Under the pieces are notes generated by a model. That model was not told the origin of the DNA, did not search any database, and was given only the letters and a program-made list of their open reading frames with translations. From Phoenix dactylifera (lineage: Eukaryota > Streptophyta > Magnoliopsida > Arecales > Arecaceae), in the NCBI RefSeq assembly GCF_009389715.1, contig NC_052409.1:2210001-2274000 (forward strand): DNA of 64,000 nt. Direction: 5' to 3'. Made by a program: the position numbers and the translations under genes. Below, in pieces: positions 48,862 to 61,160 of this stretch; the first letter of the stretch is position 1; each line of letters opens with the position of its first letter.

Positions 48862-48889
48862 CTCTCTCTCTCTCTCTCTCTCTCTCTTC
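48862..48889. repeat. (CT)n microsatellite upstream of SMR gene
   Basis: About 14 CT units, some 270 bp upstream of the SMR start codon. Confidence 0.9.
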
Positions 48890-49329
48890 CACCACCCCAT
48901 ACTCTTTTAATACTCTTTATTCTCATAGAATAATGAGAATATACGCGATAACTTGCACCTCTATCAGCTTGGGCCTATCATCATCCGCCAACTAGTGGCC
49001 ATCCAAGGGGTAGCTCATCACCCAAAGTTGTACCACGAGATGGTTGGGTCTAGGTTAGGTAAGCAAGCCCTATGGATTCGTGTATCCAAGAGGGTGGCCC
49101 TCTATTCTTTCCGACAGGCTTCATAGGATACCTTTTGGCCCGGATTGGGAACGGCACATGGGGGCCGTACAGCCGTCCGATTGTAACGGGGCGGGGCCCA
49201 TGGGGGAACCGACCCGCATGGGATGCCGTTTGGGGAGGGGTGGGGGGTGGTTAAAATGCCAACCGTGGACCGGATTATTATTTTACCATTTTAAAAATTA
49301 CAGGGGCTACCAAATGCCGTGCATCGAAT

Positions 49330-49615
49330 TCGAGAAGTCCTGGCCAAAAGTGGAGAGAGACACCTTCTGCTTCGAGATATTTGGACAATAGTGAGTGATA
49401 GAGTAGCCTTTTAGACTAAACATGTGTTCAGCAAGGCCAACGGAGTCGCAGACTGGATGGCTTTTTATGTGGCCTACTACTTTAAAAGTAGCTTGTAGGC
49501 TGAGGACGGAGAGTTGCCTAGAGCATTCTGAAAGTTATTGTTTTTTGATTTTATTAGATATATCCATACTCTCAATATCGATTTGAACTGTTTGGTTCTC
49601 AATCTCAAATAGAAT
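49330..49615 (+). pseudogene. LINE ORF2 3' end relic
   Basis: Reads LLLRDIWTIVSDRVAF, stop, TKHVFSKANGVADWMAFYVA, then ELPRAF and FFDFIRYIHT. It is the same C-terminal RNase H ending as the relics at 30108, 60850 and 63380, interrupted by stops. Confidence 0.65.
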
Positions 49616-50579
49616 GTCGATTGCGTTTGCCGGATGATACTAGCAACAAGAAAAAAATGAAGTTTTTCGGCAAATAAATGACTAAATAAACAATAGAGAA
49701 AAAAAAAACAGAGGAATGGAGGTAAGGATGAACGCTACTTAGGTGTGGCTAGAATCTCTAGCCTTTGGGATTGTGATTGGAATTTTAGGATTTGAGTTCA
49801 AGGTAAGCCAAATGAAGATGCTGTTTGAAGTCAATTTAATTTGATCAATTAGGTAGAGTAATCGGGTGCCAAGTTCGAAAAATTCTATATAATTTGATTA
49901 ATAAGTACCTCTAACTAGACTCCAAGCTTGCATGTGACTCCGTGATATAGCATATATTTATTCATATGGGCTTGGCAATTACGACCTCATCAATGCCTCG
50001 CTAATGGGAAGCCACTACGGGCGGTGTCAAGTTAAAAATGTAAGTAACGAGCATGTCTTCTTATGTGAGGGCTATAAAGTTTAGGATAGTAACATAAGAC
50101 TAACAATCTTCTTAAACTATGAGTGAAATATATAGACATTAAAATATATACATAGATGTAATATAAAAATGGACACACATGTAAAAAATTTTTAAAAAAA
50201 TATATTATTACGAAAGTTAAGGTTAATTTTGACTATTCATCTAGCAAAGACTAGAATACAATATTGGTGGCCTGCGTTAGTCTTCAGCGAAGTTCCACTA
50301 GAGGTGACTTTTTAAATTCTAAATGTTAAAGCATTAAAAAAAAAAATGTTTGCATCAACCTGTTTATTTTCCTATCATTGGACATGGTTATGTTGAGTGC
50401 CATGAAATTTGTACTTTTTGGACTTATATCACCTGGCTGATGCTACAAGCAATCATGCTGTCAGACAAACATTGAACCTAACAAGTTGTCCCTGTGAGAG
50501 AGTAGCCTAGGGGGATCTGAAACCCCACCCATTTTGATTTTTCAACCTTAGGGGTAAGGATCTAGCAGTTATGTTTTAC

Positions 50580-51021
50580 CAATTGATCCATTCTCATACT
50601 CCTCGTCCAAAAAAAAACTAGCTAAAAAATACTATTTAAATTATTTATTTTTTCATAAATACTTAAAATCGGTCCAGCATATAGCTAATGTAAGACTAAA
50701 TACATATCCGCATAGATATTCACACATTTTTCTAATTAGTTTTAAGCCCTGACATCTTTATCAAGCTAATAATTTAAATTTATGCAAATTTAATCACAAG
50801 TATCATAAATTCAATAACAAACACTACGATCTATACTGTAACATCTTCTAGTCCATATGAGCCATGGGCCAAATCTGTCCTAATACTATTCATAACAATC
50901 TAAAATATTACTAAAACAACTAGCCAGAAGATATTATTTCTTAATCTTGTATAAGCATCTAAGATCTATTCAATACAGAGCTGATGTGGGATTAGATTTA
51001 TGCCGGTGCATGATTCTCATA
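50580..51021 (-). mobile_element. TRIM retrotransposon copy 4 (degenerate)
   Basis: Minus orientation. Left LTR about 50580-50724, right LTR about 50891-51021. Shared landmarks are GACATCTTTATCAAGCTAAT, AATCACAAGTATCA, GGGCCAAATCTGTCCTAATAC (a decayed primer site) and AAGATCTATTCAATACAGAG, trimmed here to their first bases. The right LTR still has the snRNA-element-like word ATCCCACATCA on minus. Edges and target duplication are uncertain. Confidence 0.7.
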
Positions 51022-54000
51022 CCCTATTTGATGCATCAGTTCTTACTTTTTTTATTATATTATTTGATCGTGTGGTGCCTCAAAACACCTGCCGTGCGGT
51101 TCGAAAAAGATAAAATGCATGCTGTTCAATTTTGGAATCGCATCCACGGTAGATTGTGACTCCCTCTTCTTCTTCTTTTTTTTTGCTAAGGAATTGTGAC
51201 TCCATTCCGTTGGTGAATTATGTCATTGCTTGACAAGATCCTGGAGACATGGTCCTAGCAAACAATGCGCCGCTGTTTCTGTCACGAGGCATATCCGCGG
51301 AATGGAACATATATGTATAGCTACTAATCAAATTATATTATGTTAAAATAATAATAGTAACTTTTTGATTTTTAAAAATCTATTTAACCAAGAACTAAAT
51401 AAATCATCTTTATAATCAGTTGTTCTGAAGCACGTAAGTCACTAATTATTATTATTCAATTCAAAAGAAATATTCAAATCAAACTAGTCTAACTTAAATA
51501 TCTTTAGAAGATTTAGTGCGCTTTCTTAAGTCTCGAGCAATTATGATTCGGATCTGAAAAATAGAGAAAAAGGATAATGAGTTACAGTAGCTTAGTATGC
51601 AACATAACATAATAAAGTAGGATCTAAGCATGCCAAATAAATAAATAGCATGATGTCGGCTGAAAATAAATCAAATTTTGAATCATACATATATCTCTTT
51701 TGAAATTTATTATTATTTTTATAAATTGATGCTATATCCAACATCAGACTATGGTCATGTAAACCAGTGGCATGGGTCAGATAATATATACAGGATGCAC
51801 AAATTGCCAGATAATGGATAGTACTATTCTAATTACTTATGGCTCAGTGTCGAAACTATTTTCTTAAATTATAAGTCCACAGGGACAACAAATAATCTGT
51901 ATTGACGGGGCTAGATCATAGCTGTGCTTAGAATATATACATATAAAATAAATTTCATTGCCCAGTCATATTTTTCAAATTTTATAATATAACACATAAT
52001 ATATTTTAAAATAATTACTATCATAACGATAGCATGTCCCACCCGTTTAACAGATATCATAATCAAAATTAATAAACTAATTATTATTTTATCAAAAAAT
52101 TTGGAAAAACATTTTGAAGCATTAGGTTACTTACTCTTTTTCCTTCAAAATCCCACTTCAGTCGAGCCAGGTTTGTCTACTTTAATATTATTAAAATATA
52201 ATTAATTTTTATCGTCATTTTAAAAGCCAAGCAAAGTCAAAAATTAAAATACTATTACGGACATAGCCTCATGCTTAAATTAAATCAGTCAGGTAGCAGT
52301 GTCGGACTATTTGAGACGGTCTAAATAAGGTAAACTAAACTGATCAAGATAAGCTATGATTTAGATGGCTCAATAAAGATTAATGGTAACCAAATTTTTG
52401 GGGTACCTGCTAAGGCCGGGGTGTTGGGTCGATATGCCACCTGAGTATCAAGATGGTGTAGGGTCTCCACCCTGTGTCAATTTAAATCTGAACAAAAAGA
52501 GTTATAGCTTTAAACTACAATCCCTGAGTCTTGCTTAAAGAGAAAAAGAGATACATGATCTAAGGTAAGTTAAGCTTTTGGACCTGATCCACTTTGTTTC
52601 TGTTCTGATCCACTTGGTTTAGGTCCAATCAGGGGCTTAGCCTATTCGGTCCGGTTTGACCAATATAGAAAAAGAGAGATTTGGCCAGAGTTACTTAGGG
52701 CTTTGGGTTTTGTATGTCGATACATGGATCAATCAATATATTCGGGAAAAAATAGAAGAAATAAAAAGAAGAAGAAGAACAGAGAGGGAAGATGAGGAAA
52801 AGAGGCTAGGAGGCAAGTGATGTCACTAGCCAGCCAAGGCATTGTGTTGGATCGAAAATTAGGGCACTGTGTTGGATCAAAAATTAGGGCTCGACTTAGG
52901 GAAGATTGAAGGAGGAAGGGGAAAGGAGCTCACTAGAGTGCTGCAAAGGTGGTGGATCTCGGCAACGATAGCGATTTCGATGTTTTTGTGGCGGTGACAC
53001 TCGGAACAGGCAAAAGAAGAAACAAGGCAGTCAGGGAAACTAGATAGAGGAGGAAGAAATTTCAGCCACGGTGCTTGGCTGAGGTGGCAAACCGGTCACC
53101 AGAGAAGAAGGAGGAGAGGAGGTGTTCGGTGGTGGATCAATCGTAGAGGATGAGGGAGATTTAAAGTATTTTAGATGGGGGGTAGCTTGATGTTGTTGCA
53201 CCCGCCTACTATTCTAGTGGCAATTGTGCGCCACCCAATGGCCAGCGGCCTTTCGAATGCCCCCCACAGAAGCCATACCGGCTATGGCTCTGTGTGGTTC
53301 TTCCCAACGGCGAGCGATTGGGTGAGAGATCGTGATCCTTTATTTATTTATTATTATTATTTTTAAGTCCTGAACTGAAATTGGGTGGTTCTCGCATGTT
53401 CAATTGCCGGATTTATTTTTTTTAGAATGAAAAGATGTGGCTTATCAAAAAGAAAAAAGAAAAAAGAAACGATGTGATGGAAATATAATGGTCAGTGTCA
53501 CAAGAAATGCCCGGCCATGGCCCAGTGTTGCGTCATGGGGGCTGCAACATTCTCCCACCACCCGGCGTCCTTTCCCTGAAGTGTGGGTCAGTGCTCATTC
53601 GAAGTAAAAATTATCTCCAGAGTCATCTGGAGAGAGGGAGAGGCGCGCACCACGGGCCTTTGTTCCTTATGGAAGCTGGAGCATGGGAAAGGGGGATTCC
53701 ACGGAGATGATTAGAGCCACAGCACCAAAGTGACATGGCCAGCCAAAAACATGATGATATACCGGTGACAGTGAGGAGTGAGAACCTTTTTGGAAGCATG
53801 CATGTTATCCCCCATAGAAAAGATGGCAGCTTTAGCCCAAGGGACTATTAATGTTCGTAGACCTCCATTTACGTGGCTTTTGTAGCCAGCAGAGACAAAG
53901 AGTCTTTGTTCTTTTTATATTTCATAAAATTAAATACCCAAATCACTGTGGTAATTCTATTAATATAAGTGAGGTAAGCAAGCACCCTTGCACCTAATTG

Positions 54001-55225
54001 TATTTGGTGATGTCGATAGCTAATCCTTCGGCCTATTTTCATATTTTGGTGGAGATTATTTGATCCAGTTTTGATTTGTATTCAATCTGCGGTTTTTGTT
54101 GGGCTGGATCAATAGAGTAATTGGTTGGCGTGGACCGAGCCTTAGTTCTAGCTGTTGGGCCTGGCTTTATGGGAGTACTGACAGTGAGCAATATCATCTA
54201 GAGATTGTAGAATAAAAAGAATTGCAATATTAAGATAACAAGATCCCCATGTTAATTCCTTACATCTTCTTAAGAAAATTTGATCTTACTTTCTTCTCAA
54301 TCGACGGGCATAAGAAAGAGGCAAGATTTCTACAAGATTCATTAACTTCTACTTATTTCTCTTGATGTATTACAATTTGAGGAAGCATTGCCAAAATTGT
54401 CGTAGGAGAGGTGGTATAGGGGCTAAGTATCTAAGGCTCTGTGGTTACGCGGAAGGTGATATTTTCATGGTAGAGGGAAACGGATGTTAACATTCATAAA
54501 AATAAAAAGAGAATACTAAGTTAATGGAGAGAGGGGACTCCAATGGTAAGCCTTGAATGGCATTGATGCCTTCTTTCTCTATGACTTCTCTTTATGAAGA
54601 GGAGGCATGTATAGAATGAGGACTATAGATGAGTTAGCAGAAAGTTACTTAGGCTCATTCAAGAGATGAAATTAGAAGCAGGAGGGATGTAGGGATTACC
54701 ATAGAATCTTGAAAAGTGAAAGGAAACAAAAGTATCTCGAGTAGACTCATTTTCTAATATCCAATTAATATAACATGAATTATGCTTGATCCAACTGAGT
54801 TTTAGGATGGGCTTAAATAGGAGTAGTGGATCAGGTTGTCTGAGGGTTATATTTTGATTAAGTAGAACTTAGGTTAGTTAGGCATTGGTTGTGAGAAAGG
54901 ATGTATAAAACCAACTTCTCCAAACTAGGGACTAATCTTTATGATTGTATGCTATAAAAAGCTGCAAACACTACCGTCCAGAGACTTTTTGAGCACCGTC
55001 CAGATGCTACGTAAAGCCTAGAACCTTCTAAACTAAACTATTTTATACAGTACTGAAAAACTTTTCAATTGTGTAACCTCAGTTCCCTTGTAATTCCCCA
55101 CTTCTTATGTAAATTGCTTTGTTTCTCTTAATAAAAAACTTGTGGAAGCCTGAGGCTTCTTCCATTTCCATCGGAAAGAAAAAACTGAACAGCATTCTAC
55201 TCTAACAACTTTAGGAGGTTTATAT

Positions 55226-55980
55226 TGTTGGAGTCTTAACTTTTTAAAAAAAAATAATTTAAAAAATAAATATACCAGCTTTATCTCCTAAATTTTTTAT
55301 AGTTAAACTTTTTTAAAATCTTTGTCTTTTTCTTCATATTTTTTTTCCAGAAGAGTTACGACTCTTCTAAAAAGAACATTGGTTCTGATTTTCGTAGGGA
55401 TATGATATTTCTAAAACATCACATCTTGCGGCATCACCGGGTAGATCTATAAATAGGCTCTAGGTTCAGTATTTTGGATAACTCAATCCACATTACTATT
55501 TTTCTGCTTTCTCAGATCACTTGCAGCATCATCGGACAGATTCTATAAATAGGTTTTGGGTTCAGTATTTTGAATAACTCAATCCATATTACTACTTCTC
55601 TGCTTTCTCAGATAAAATAAAGAATTCTTCTCTCCTTTTTCTTTTGCTCTTCTTCCAATTTTTTTTCAAGTTGTTCTTTTTATCTAGACATCTGAATGAG
55701 TCGGTCGGATCAAGCCTTCCCAACGATCTTGCTTTTCAGAAAAAGATCGAGCTGAACCGATCGGTTGTTGTACCTTGAGAACGAGATCACCGTAAACTTG
55801 CACATAGAGGGCGAATCATATTTTTATGGCAGTGTAAATCATACGCCTCAAAACAAGCAAATTCTTTTCAGCCTTTTGATTTTTTTCATAGATTATTTAT
55901 TTATAATACCTTTATAAAATAAAAATATAGCAGTTTTTAGGCAAAATATTTTCAATATATATTTCAAAAAAAAATCAGTT
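55226..55980 (+). mobile_element. Copia-type LTR (55226-55819) plus start of internal region
   Basis: Plus-strand relative of the element in SCPL51 intron 10. The LTR runs from TGTTGGAGTC to about GAATCA (594 bp). About 160 bp of leader follow (55820-55980) and match 8281-8395 reverse-complemented (AAATATAGCAGTTTTTAGGC and on). No gag or second LTR follows, so it is truncated. Confidence 0.65.
55418..55611 (+). repeat. Duplicated TATA module inside Copia LTR
   Basis: Units 55418-55515 and 55516-55611. Each carries TCTATAAATAGG, TTCAGTATTTTG, ATAACTCAATCCA and CTGCTTTCTCAG. The related LTR at 5182-5675 has one such module with a decayed TATA. Confidence 0.88.
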
Positions 55981-56819
55981 TTGATATCCTCATTATTGGA
56001 AGGCTTTTGTAACTATCCAACTTTTTGCAAGGCGCACTCGTATATGCTATATGTTGTTGATGCAAGAATATAATAAAATTTTGATTATATGCTCATCTGC
56101 TTATGAAAGTGGGCTGCATTATTAGGTGCAAAGATGCAGAAAAAGTGATGAGAATCATTTTTTTCTTCGGTAAGAAAGTGATGAGAATCTTTTAACTAAA
56201 GGAAAAAGTCTCGATTCTATCGTTAGAAGTCCAAGCTTCCTTCTTTAACCCTCATGGATAAGGCTTGGAAGTGGTATATATAGTATAGGTACATGTACTT
56301 GAGATTGGATGAATATATTTAATCTCCCTGAAAGAAATAACAGTCATTTTAGTGTCTTCCTCTTGAGAATATATTTGGCTTATGTCATCCACTCAATGGA
56401 TGACAGAAGCCAACAAACCCAGGTCCTGTCAGCTAGAACTCTGCCCACACAAACTACACAGCTGAAAACCACAGGACTTCGATTTCACTTTAAGGTCAAA
56501 CAAACTCCATGCATGAACAAGCCTTGTCTAGTATCAATCTCTCATCTTTATTTTATCACATACACATACAAAAGTTGCTACCAACCTAGGTAAATCCAGG
56601 GTTCTTAAGGTCTAGCTTGTTCCTCTTCCTCTCTGTCAACCTTATTATATAGAATGAGAGGCAGAAATATGTAAGAGAATGAGGTGGTGGGGCTTATTTC
56701 AATCTCGACCAGCCATTTTTATACCTATAAAGTTTCCATTTTATTTTTTAAACTACTAGAAGTTGGCATCCCTCGCAAAAAAAACTCAACTGTCATTGAC
56801 TTTTGGCATTCTCCTTTCC

Positions 56820-59281
56820 CTAGGCCAACTTCCTGGACTCAAGGAAGTTCTTGTGCTTGCTCTCGCAGGAGGACATGTAGTCGAGGAAGGCAGCGAAGTT
56901 GGTGTCCTTGTATAGCCTTGGGTTATTCTGGTTGACAAGCTCGGGTGAAGGGCTGACCATTCTGTCGGGTGGGAGGCTGTGGAGGGATGCGACCGACATC
57001 CGAGACTTTGAGGAGTTGACAAGCACCCGATGCAGCACGCTCTTGTACCTTCCATTGCTGAATATCTGAATCAATAAAGATTTAAATATAACCATTTACT
57101 TCGAAGGCGGAAGGTCTAAAGAACAAGAATTGGAAAAAGAAATAAGCCATGTTTTGAGAAACTAAAGAAACAGCTCAAGTTGAAGGGGAGAGTACCTAAC
57201 AAATAGCTATTTGGCCCCATGCCTATAAAGTTTATACCGAATGAGCCATTCAATATGGTACCTCGTCACAGTGAAATTCTTAATTAGACCAAGTCCTTCG
57301 CTGAGCTGGTAGACCAGTCCATCCACAAAGCGACATGGCCTCCGGCTCCTTTTTCTTTTCTTTTTCTTTGTTGTCCGTGTTTGACCGTGTCGCTTTGTGG
57401 TTGGATTGATCCACCATTTTAGAGGTGGACCTCTCTAGGAGAGGAGAGGAATAAGGGAATATAGTTTATAAAATTCAAACAGATAACAAACCTAGTCGAG
57501 ACACCGCTAGCCTCCCCTGATCACAAGAATAGGCTCCCTAACGTCCCTCAAATTTCTATGGTAGTATGTACATCAGATTATAAATATACAACCTCCTAGA
57601 ATTCCAATAATTATGTCATGCCTAATGGAAATTTGAAAGGTTATGACAGTGACTATATTAACTTCTTATCTTGGTTGAAAGAACCAAAATTTTATAGGTA
57701 TCGGCTTTTTTTTTCCGCTTCTTCTCAAGGAGCCTATCACTCAGATAATTTATTTCATGTGAAAGCAACATGAAATTAAAAAGTTTATAATGCATATCTG
57801 ACCTACTACAGTATCCTGAAATAATTTTGCTTAAAAACCATAAAAAAAGAAAATTTAATCAATTGCCGACCTCCAAGTGATCGCCAATGTTCACGACAAT
57901 GGAGTTGGGGACCGGGTCCACGGCGACCCATTCCCGCTTACATTGGACCTGGAGGCCCTCCACGTCATCTTGGAGGAGGAGAGTGAGGAAGCCATAGTCG
58001 GAATGGGGCGGCATTCCGAGTGTAAGATTGGGCTCCGGGCAGGCTGGATAGCAGTTTACGATCATTAGATGCGATCCATCGTCGTTGAATTCCCGGAGAA
58101 TCCCGGTGTCTGCACCCAACGTTTCAAGGATGGCCCCCATGAGGACTAAGAACAGGGATTTGGTTTGCATGGCATACGACGTGGCCTCCTCCCTGCAAGG
58201 AAAAGGACAATAAAAGGATTAGCTATTAGAGTTCGAATAGAGATTAATTAATTAATTGGGCGTCCTATATACGTTCACTGCCATAGCTAGGCACACAGAT
58301 ATTGGTAGCCCACAAGCCTAATCCTGACGCGGGTGAAAGCATTTGGTGCAGCATCTTTATGGCTGCAGTTTCTACCCACAGAAGTGTTGCTTTCGAGATC
58401 TCTGTACCCGGATGAATGAATGAGTTCGGAGTGCAGGATGTCTTGTTTTAGAATATTTGTCGTGATATTGGACATTAATTAATATCGAACATCTTCCAAC
58501 CGAACCATACAAAAATATATTTGTGTGTTACTGTGAAAGAGAGAGAGAAAAAGATGATGTTGGTTGGCACGTACGCCATCACTAAAGTTGATAGATATTC
58601 CACGCAGTTAGGACTTTAGGAAGGGAGTAGAGATAAGTTAAGCCCTCAGGCCTCACCTCAAGTCGCTTGGAGAGGAGGGCCAGTATGGAAGAACACTGTC
58701 CAAGGGGTGGCAGTTTAGCTTCAAAAAGTCCCTCCAACAGAACACATCATCCGTGTTCTGGTTGAAGCTGGTCCCATACCTCACCGGACTCCTTATGTCG
58801 GTAGACATGTACTTCACCCTCTCCTCGAAAGGCAGCTCGAAGAACCTCCTCCCAACATCAATCATTCTTCGTGTAGCATTGCAAGGAATATTGTGGTTCA
58901 CAACCTACTCATATGTATACAAAACCGGGATCATCACGGAGTAATACAAATCATTCCCTAAAACGTTCTTAAAGGAAGAAAACGGACGCATTCAACTACC
59001 TGAAAGAAGCCATACAGCTTGCAAGCTTCCTCCAGGGACTCCAGAACTTGGGACCGGTCGGATGTATGCAAGCGGGCGAGATCGATGACCGGCAGCTTAA
59101 GGTTAAGATGAGAGGTGGTTTTTTGTTCTCCCATCACTTGGGGCCGTTCGGGGACCGCCAAGATGTATTTGTTAGGGACTCTTGTGATGCCACTCTCGCA
59201 AAGGTGTCTTACTCCCTTCATGTACTTGCTCTCTATTGGCCCCTTTTCCCTCTTACCTTCCATCACTAGGTCCATTACCAT
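56820..59281 (-). CDS. 2-oxoglutarate/Fe(II)-dependent dioxygenase, DOXC class (4 exons)
   Basis: Predicted cytosolic 2-oxoglutarate dioxygenase that would hydroxylate or oxidise a small molecule using Fe(II), O2 and 2-oxoglutarate. Exons: 59000-59281, 58657-58904, 57871-58192, 56820-57065; 365 residues, all junctions GT..AG. The N-terminal DIOX_N part has [20 protein letters not shown] and [10 protein letters not shown], then [13 protein letters not shown]. The iron ligands are His 240 and Asp 242 ([14 protein letters not shown]) and His 296 (SVLHRV); the 2-oxoglutarate Arg is Arg 306 in RMS. It ends FLESRKLA. Wording is closest to the Arabidopsis At2g36690/At3g60290 (GIM2-like) group as I remember it, a lineage tied to gibberellin/ABA balance; that assignment is tentative, and substrate is unknown. 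ATG at 59281 was chosen; a second Met lies two codons on. Confidence 0.94.
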
Positions 59282-59420
59282 TTCCTTGGGATAGAAAAAG
59301 AGAAGGAAACAAGCGAGGGATGTGACAAAGAAACAACTTTGCCTACTAAAGAGAGAGATAGAGAGAGGAAATGATGTGGGTGAGGAGATGGCATGGGCAG
59401 GGAGTGGAGAAGGGGTGAGG

Positions 59421-59428
59421 TATATATA
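59421..59428 (-). promoter_or_regulatory. TATA box of the dioxygenase gene
   Basis: TATATATA (minus CCTATATATACC) about 140 nt upstream of the ATG, at a usual distance for a roughly 105-nt leader. Confidence 0.65.
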
Positions 59429-60370
59429 GGTAGAGGAGAGAAGAGAACTATTAGAAAACCGGACGAGGATTCTGGGAATGCAGCAGACGGTTTCCCCGGG
59501 TGTCGTAAATCCGTTGACCAGTATATATATTTTTTTATTTGGGTGATTATTGTCCAGTATTTTGGTCAGACCACGAGACCCCCTCCAAGCGATGACTTCG
59601 AAAATATTTATTACCAGGCTTAGCGGGGGCAGAAGATCTGCTGTTGAATACGAAACAGCTTTCTGTACTTTGATTTGATCCTGTGGTCGACACGTCATCT
59701 TTCTGCCAGATAGTGATAGATTCGGTGATATGGGTCGAAATACTCTGCATGGAATACGGTCCGTTGGGGAACTTTTAGCGGCTTTTTTTTTCTTTCTTTC
59801 TTTTTTCTTAAGGCTCTAATACTCATGCAAGTTTGTTCCTAGATCCAAGGTTCTTACGTAGGACGTAGGTAGAAGCAAGTTGACTTCGCTACTTGTTTTT
59901 AACAAAAGGAATTATTCACGTTGGTTATGTTTTATTCCTCCCGAGTGCTTGAATTGGATGGAGAATAGACCTAGGAATAATTCAGCCACCGCCGCAATGC
60001 TCGTCGGTAAATGAAGAAAAAAAATATATGGGTAACAGTAGAAGGATCCATCGTCAATTCAACTTTTCTTTTTTAAATATTTTTTGAAGAATAGCATAAC
60101 TATTAATATATTGAATGGTTGAACTTGTGCCCCTTTCCCCCTCAAGCCTGTAGACGTGTCATGGATTCCATCCGCATCTGATCAAACTTCTGGGTAAGTT
60201 AGATGCTAGATTTGAAATTAACAGGTTAGCTATAACCTAAGCTCAGACTTCATTTGTTCATTAGTTGTTTTGACCTGATAATTTCTTCTCATACTGTAGA
60301 GCAAATTTAGACTAGATACCCATTTGCCCATCTTTGTTGGGCATTCCACCGTGCCAATCTTTCAAGACCA

Positions 60371-60374
<4 letters not shown>

Positions 60375-60444
<70 letters not shown>
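60375..60444. repeat. (TA)n microsatellite, 70 bp
   Basis: Perfect TA run, the third long TA tract in the window. Confidence 0.96.
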
Positions 60445-60446
<2 letters not shown>

Positions 60447-60849
60447 TTTTGCTATATTCTTGGACTAGCTTAGAGCTATTTTTATCAATCAAAAGTCCGA
60501 ACACATTTATAGTCTCAAGATATTTTGAAGATCTAGCTAGATATGGCAATTAACTAATTAACTTCCTCCTTGTCACATATATGCATGGTGAATGTTAATA
60601 ATCAGATATGACATTGCCTGCTTGGACTTTTTTTGCTATGGAATTGACTTCCTAATTAATTCAAATCATACTCCTAAACTATATCGTATCCAAGTCGATG
60701 TCTAGATATAGTGAAAGCGGAGCCAACTCAAGAGAACGGATTCCAATAAAACCTCTTCATTTAAACGAGCTTAATTCAGATCTAAAGCCTAGAAACTCAA
60801 AGCTGGTTGGGTCATGTTCTTGGTCAAGCTCATCCAGATTTCAAGCCAA

Positions 60850-61160
60850 CTCATTAGTCCTACTCCAATAACATTAGTTGGAATTAGCGAGAGCACGGAC
60901 CACCTCTTAATCCAGGATATTGGGATGATGACGAGGGATGGGATGGCCTTCCAGGCCAAGCATGTATTTGATAGACCAATGGGGTGGCCGACTGGGTGGC
61001 TGTCTATGCGGCTCGCCACTTAGGATATACTCTATGGTCAAGAGAGGGGGAGCTGCCACGGGCGCTCTGTGAGCTTGTATTTTTTGATTTTATTGGGTGT
61101 ATTCGTACACGCATTGTATAATGAACCCGCCAAAAAAAAAGAAAAAAAAAAAAAAAAGAA
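60850..61160 (+). pseudogene. LINE ORF2 3' end with poly(A) tail
   Basis: Reads LLIQDIGMMTRDGMAFQAKH, then after a frame shift NGVADWVAVYAARHLGYTLW, then GELPRALCELVFFDFIGCIR, a stop, a short 3' UTR and an A-rich tail at 61131-61157. This is a 5'-truncated L1-type insertion and the best-preserved LINE end in the window. Confidence 0.8.

Larger units (their letters stand above)
48650..56800. other. Intergenic DNA, repeat-rich
   Basis: No gene seen. It includes LINE, TRIM and LTR relics listed separately, a 26-bp tandem pair near 52845-52895, and GA-rich low-complexity sequence at 52740-53150. Bases 54790-55160 look like the end of another LTR but have no partner in the window. Confidence 0.5.

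Noticed and set aside
59282-59698. Long N-terminal extension of the dioxygenase first exon
   Set aside because: It runs through the TATA box and leader, has no Met before 59281 in good context, and family proteins start near the KGVRHL motif.
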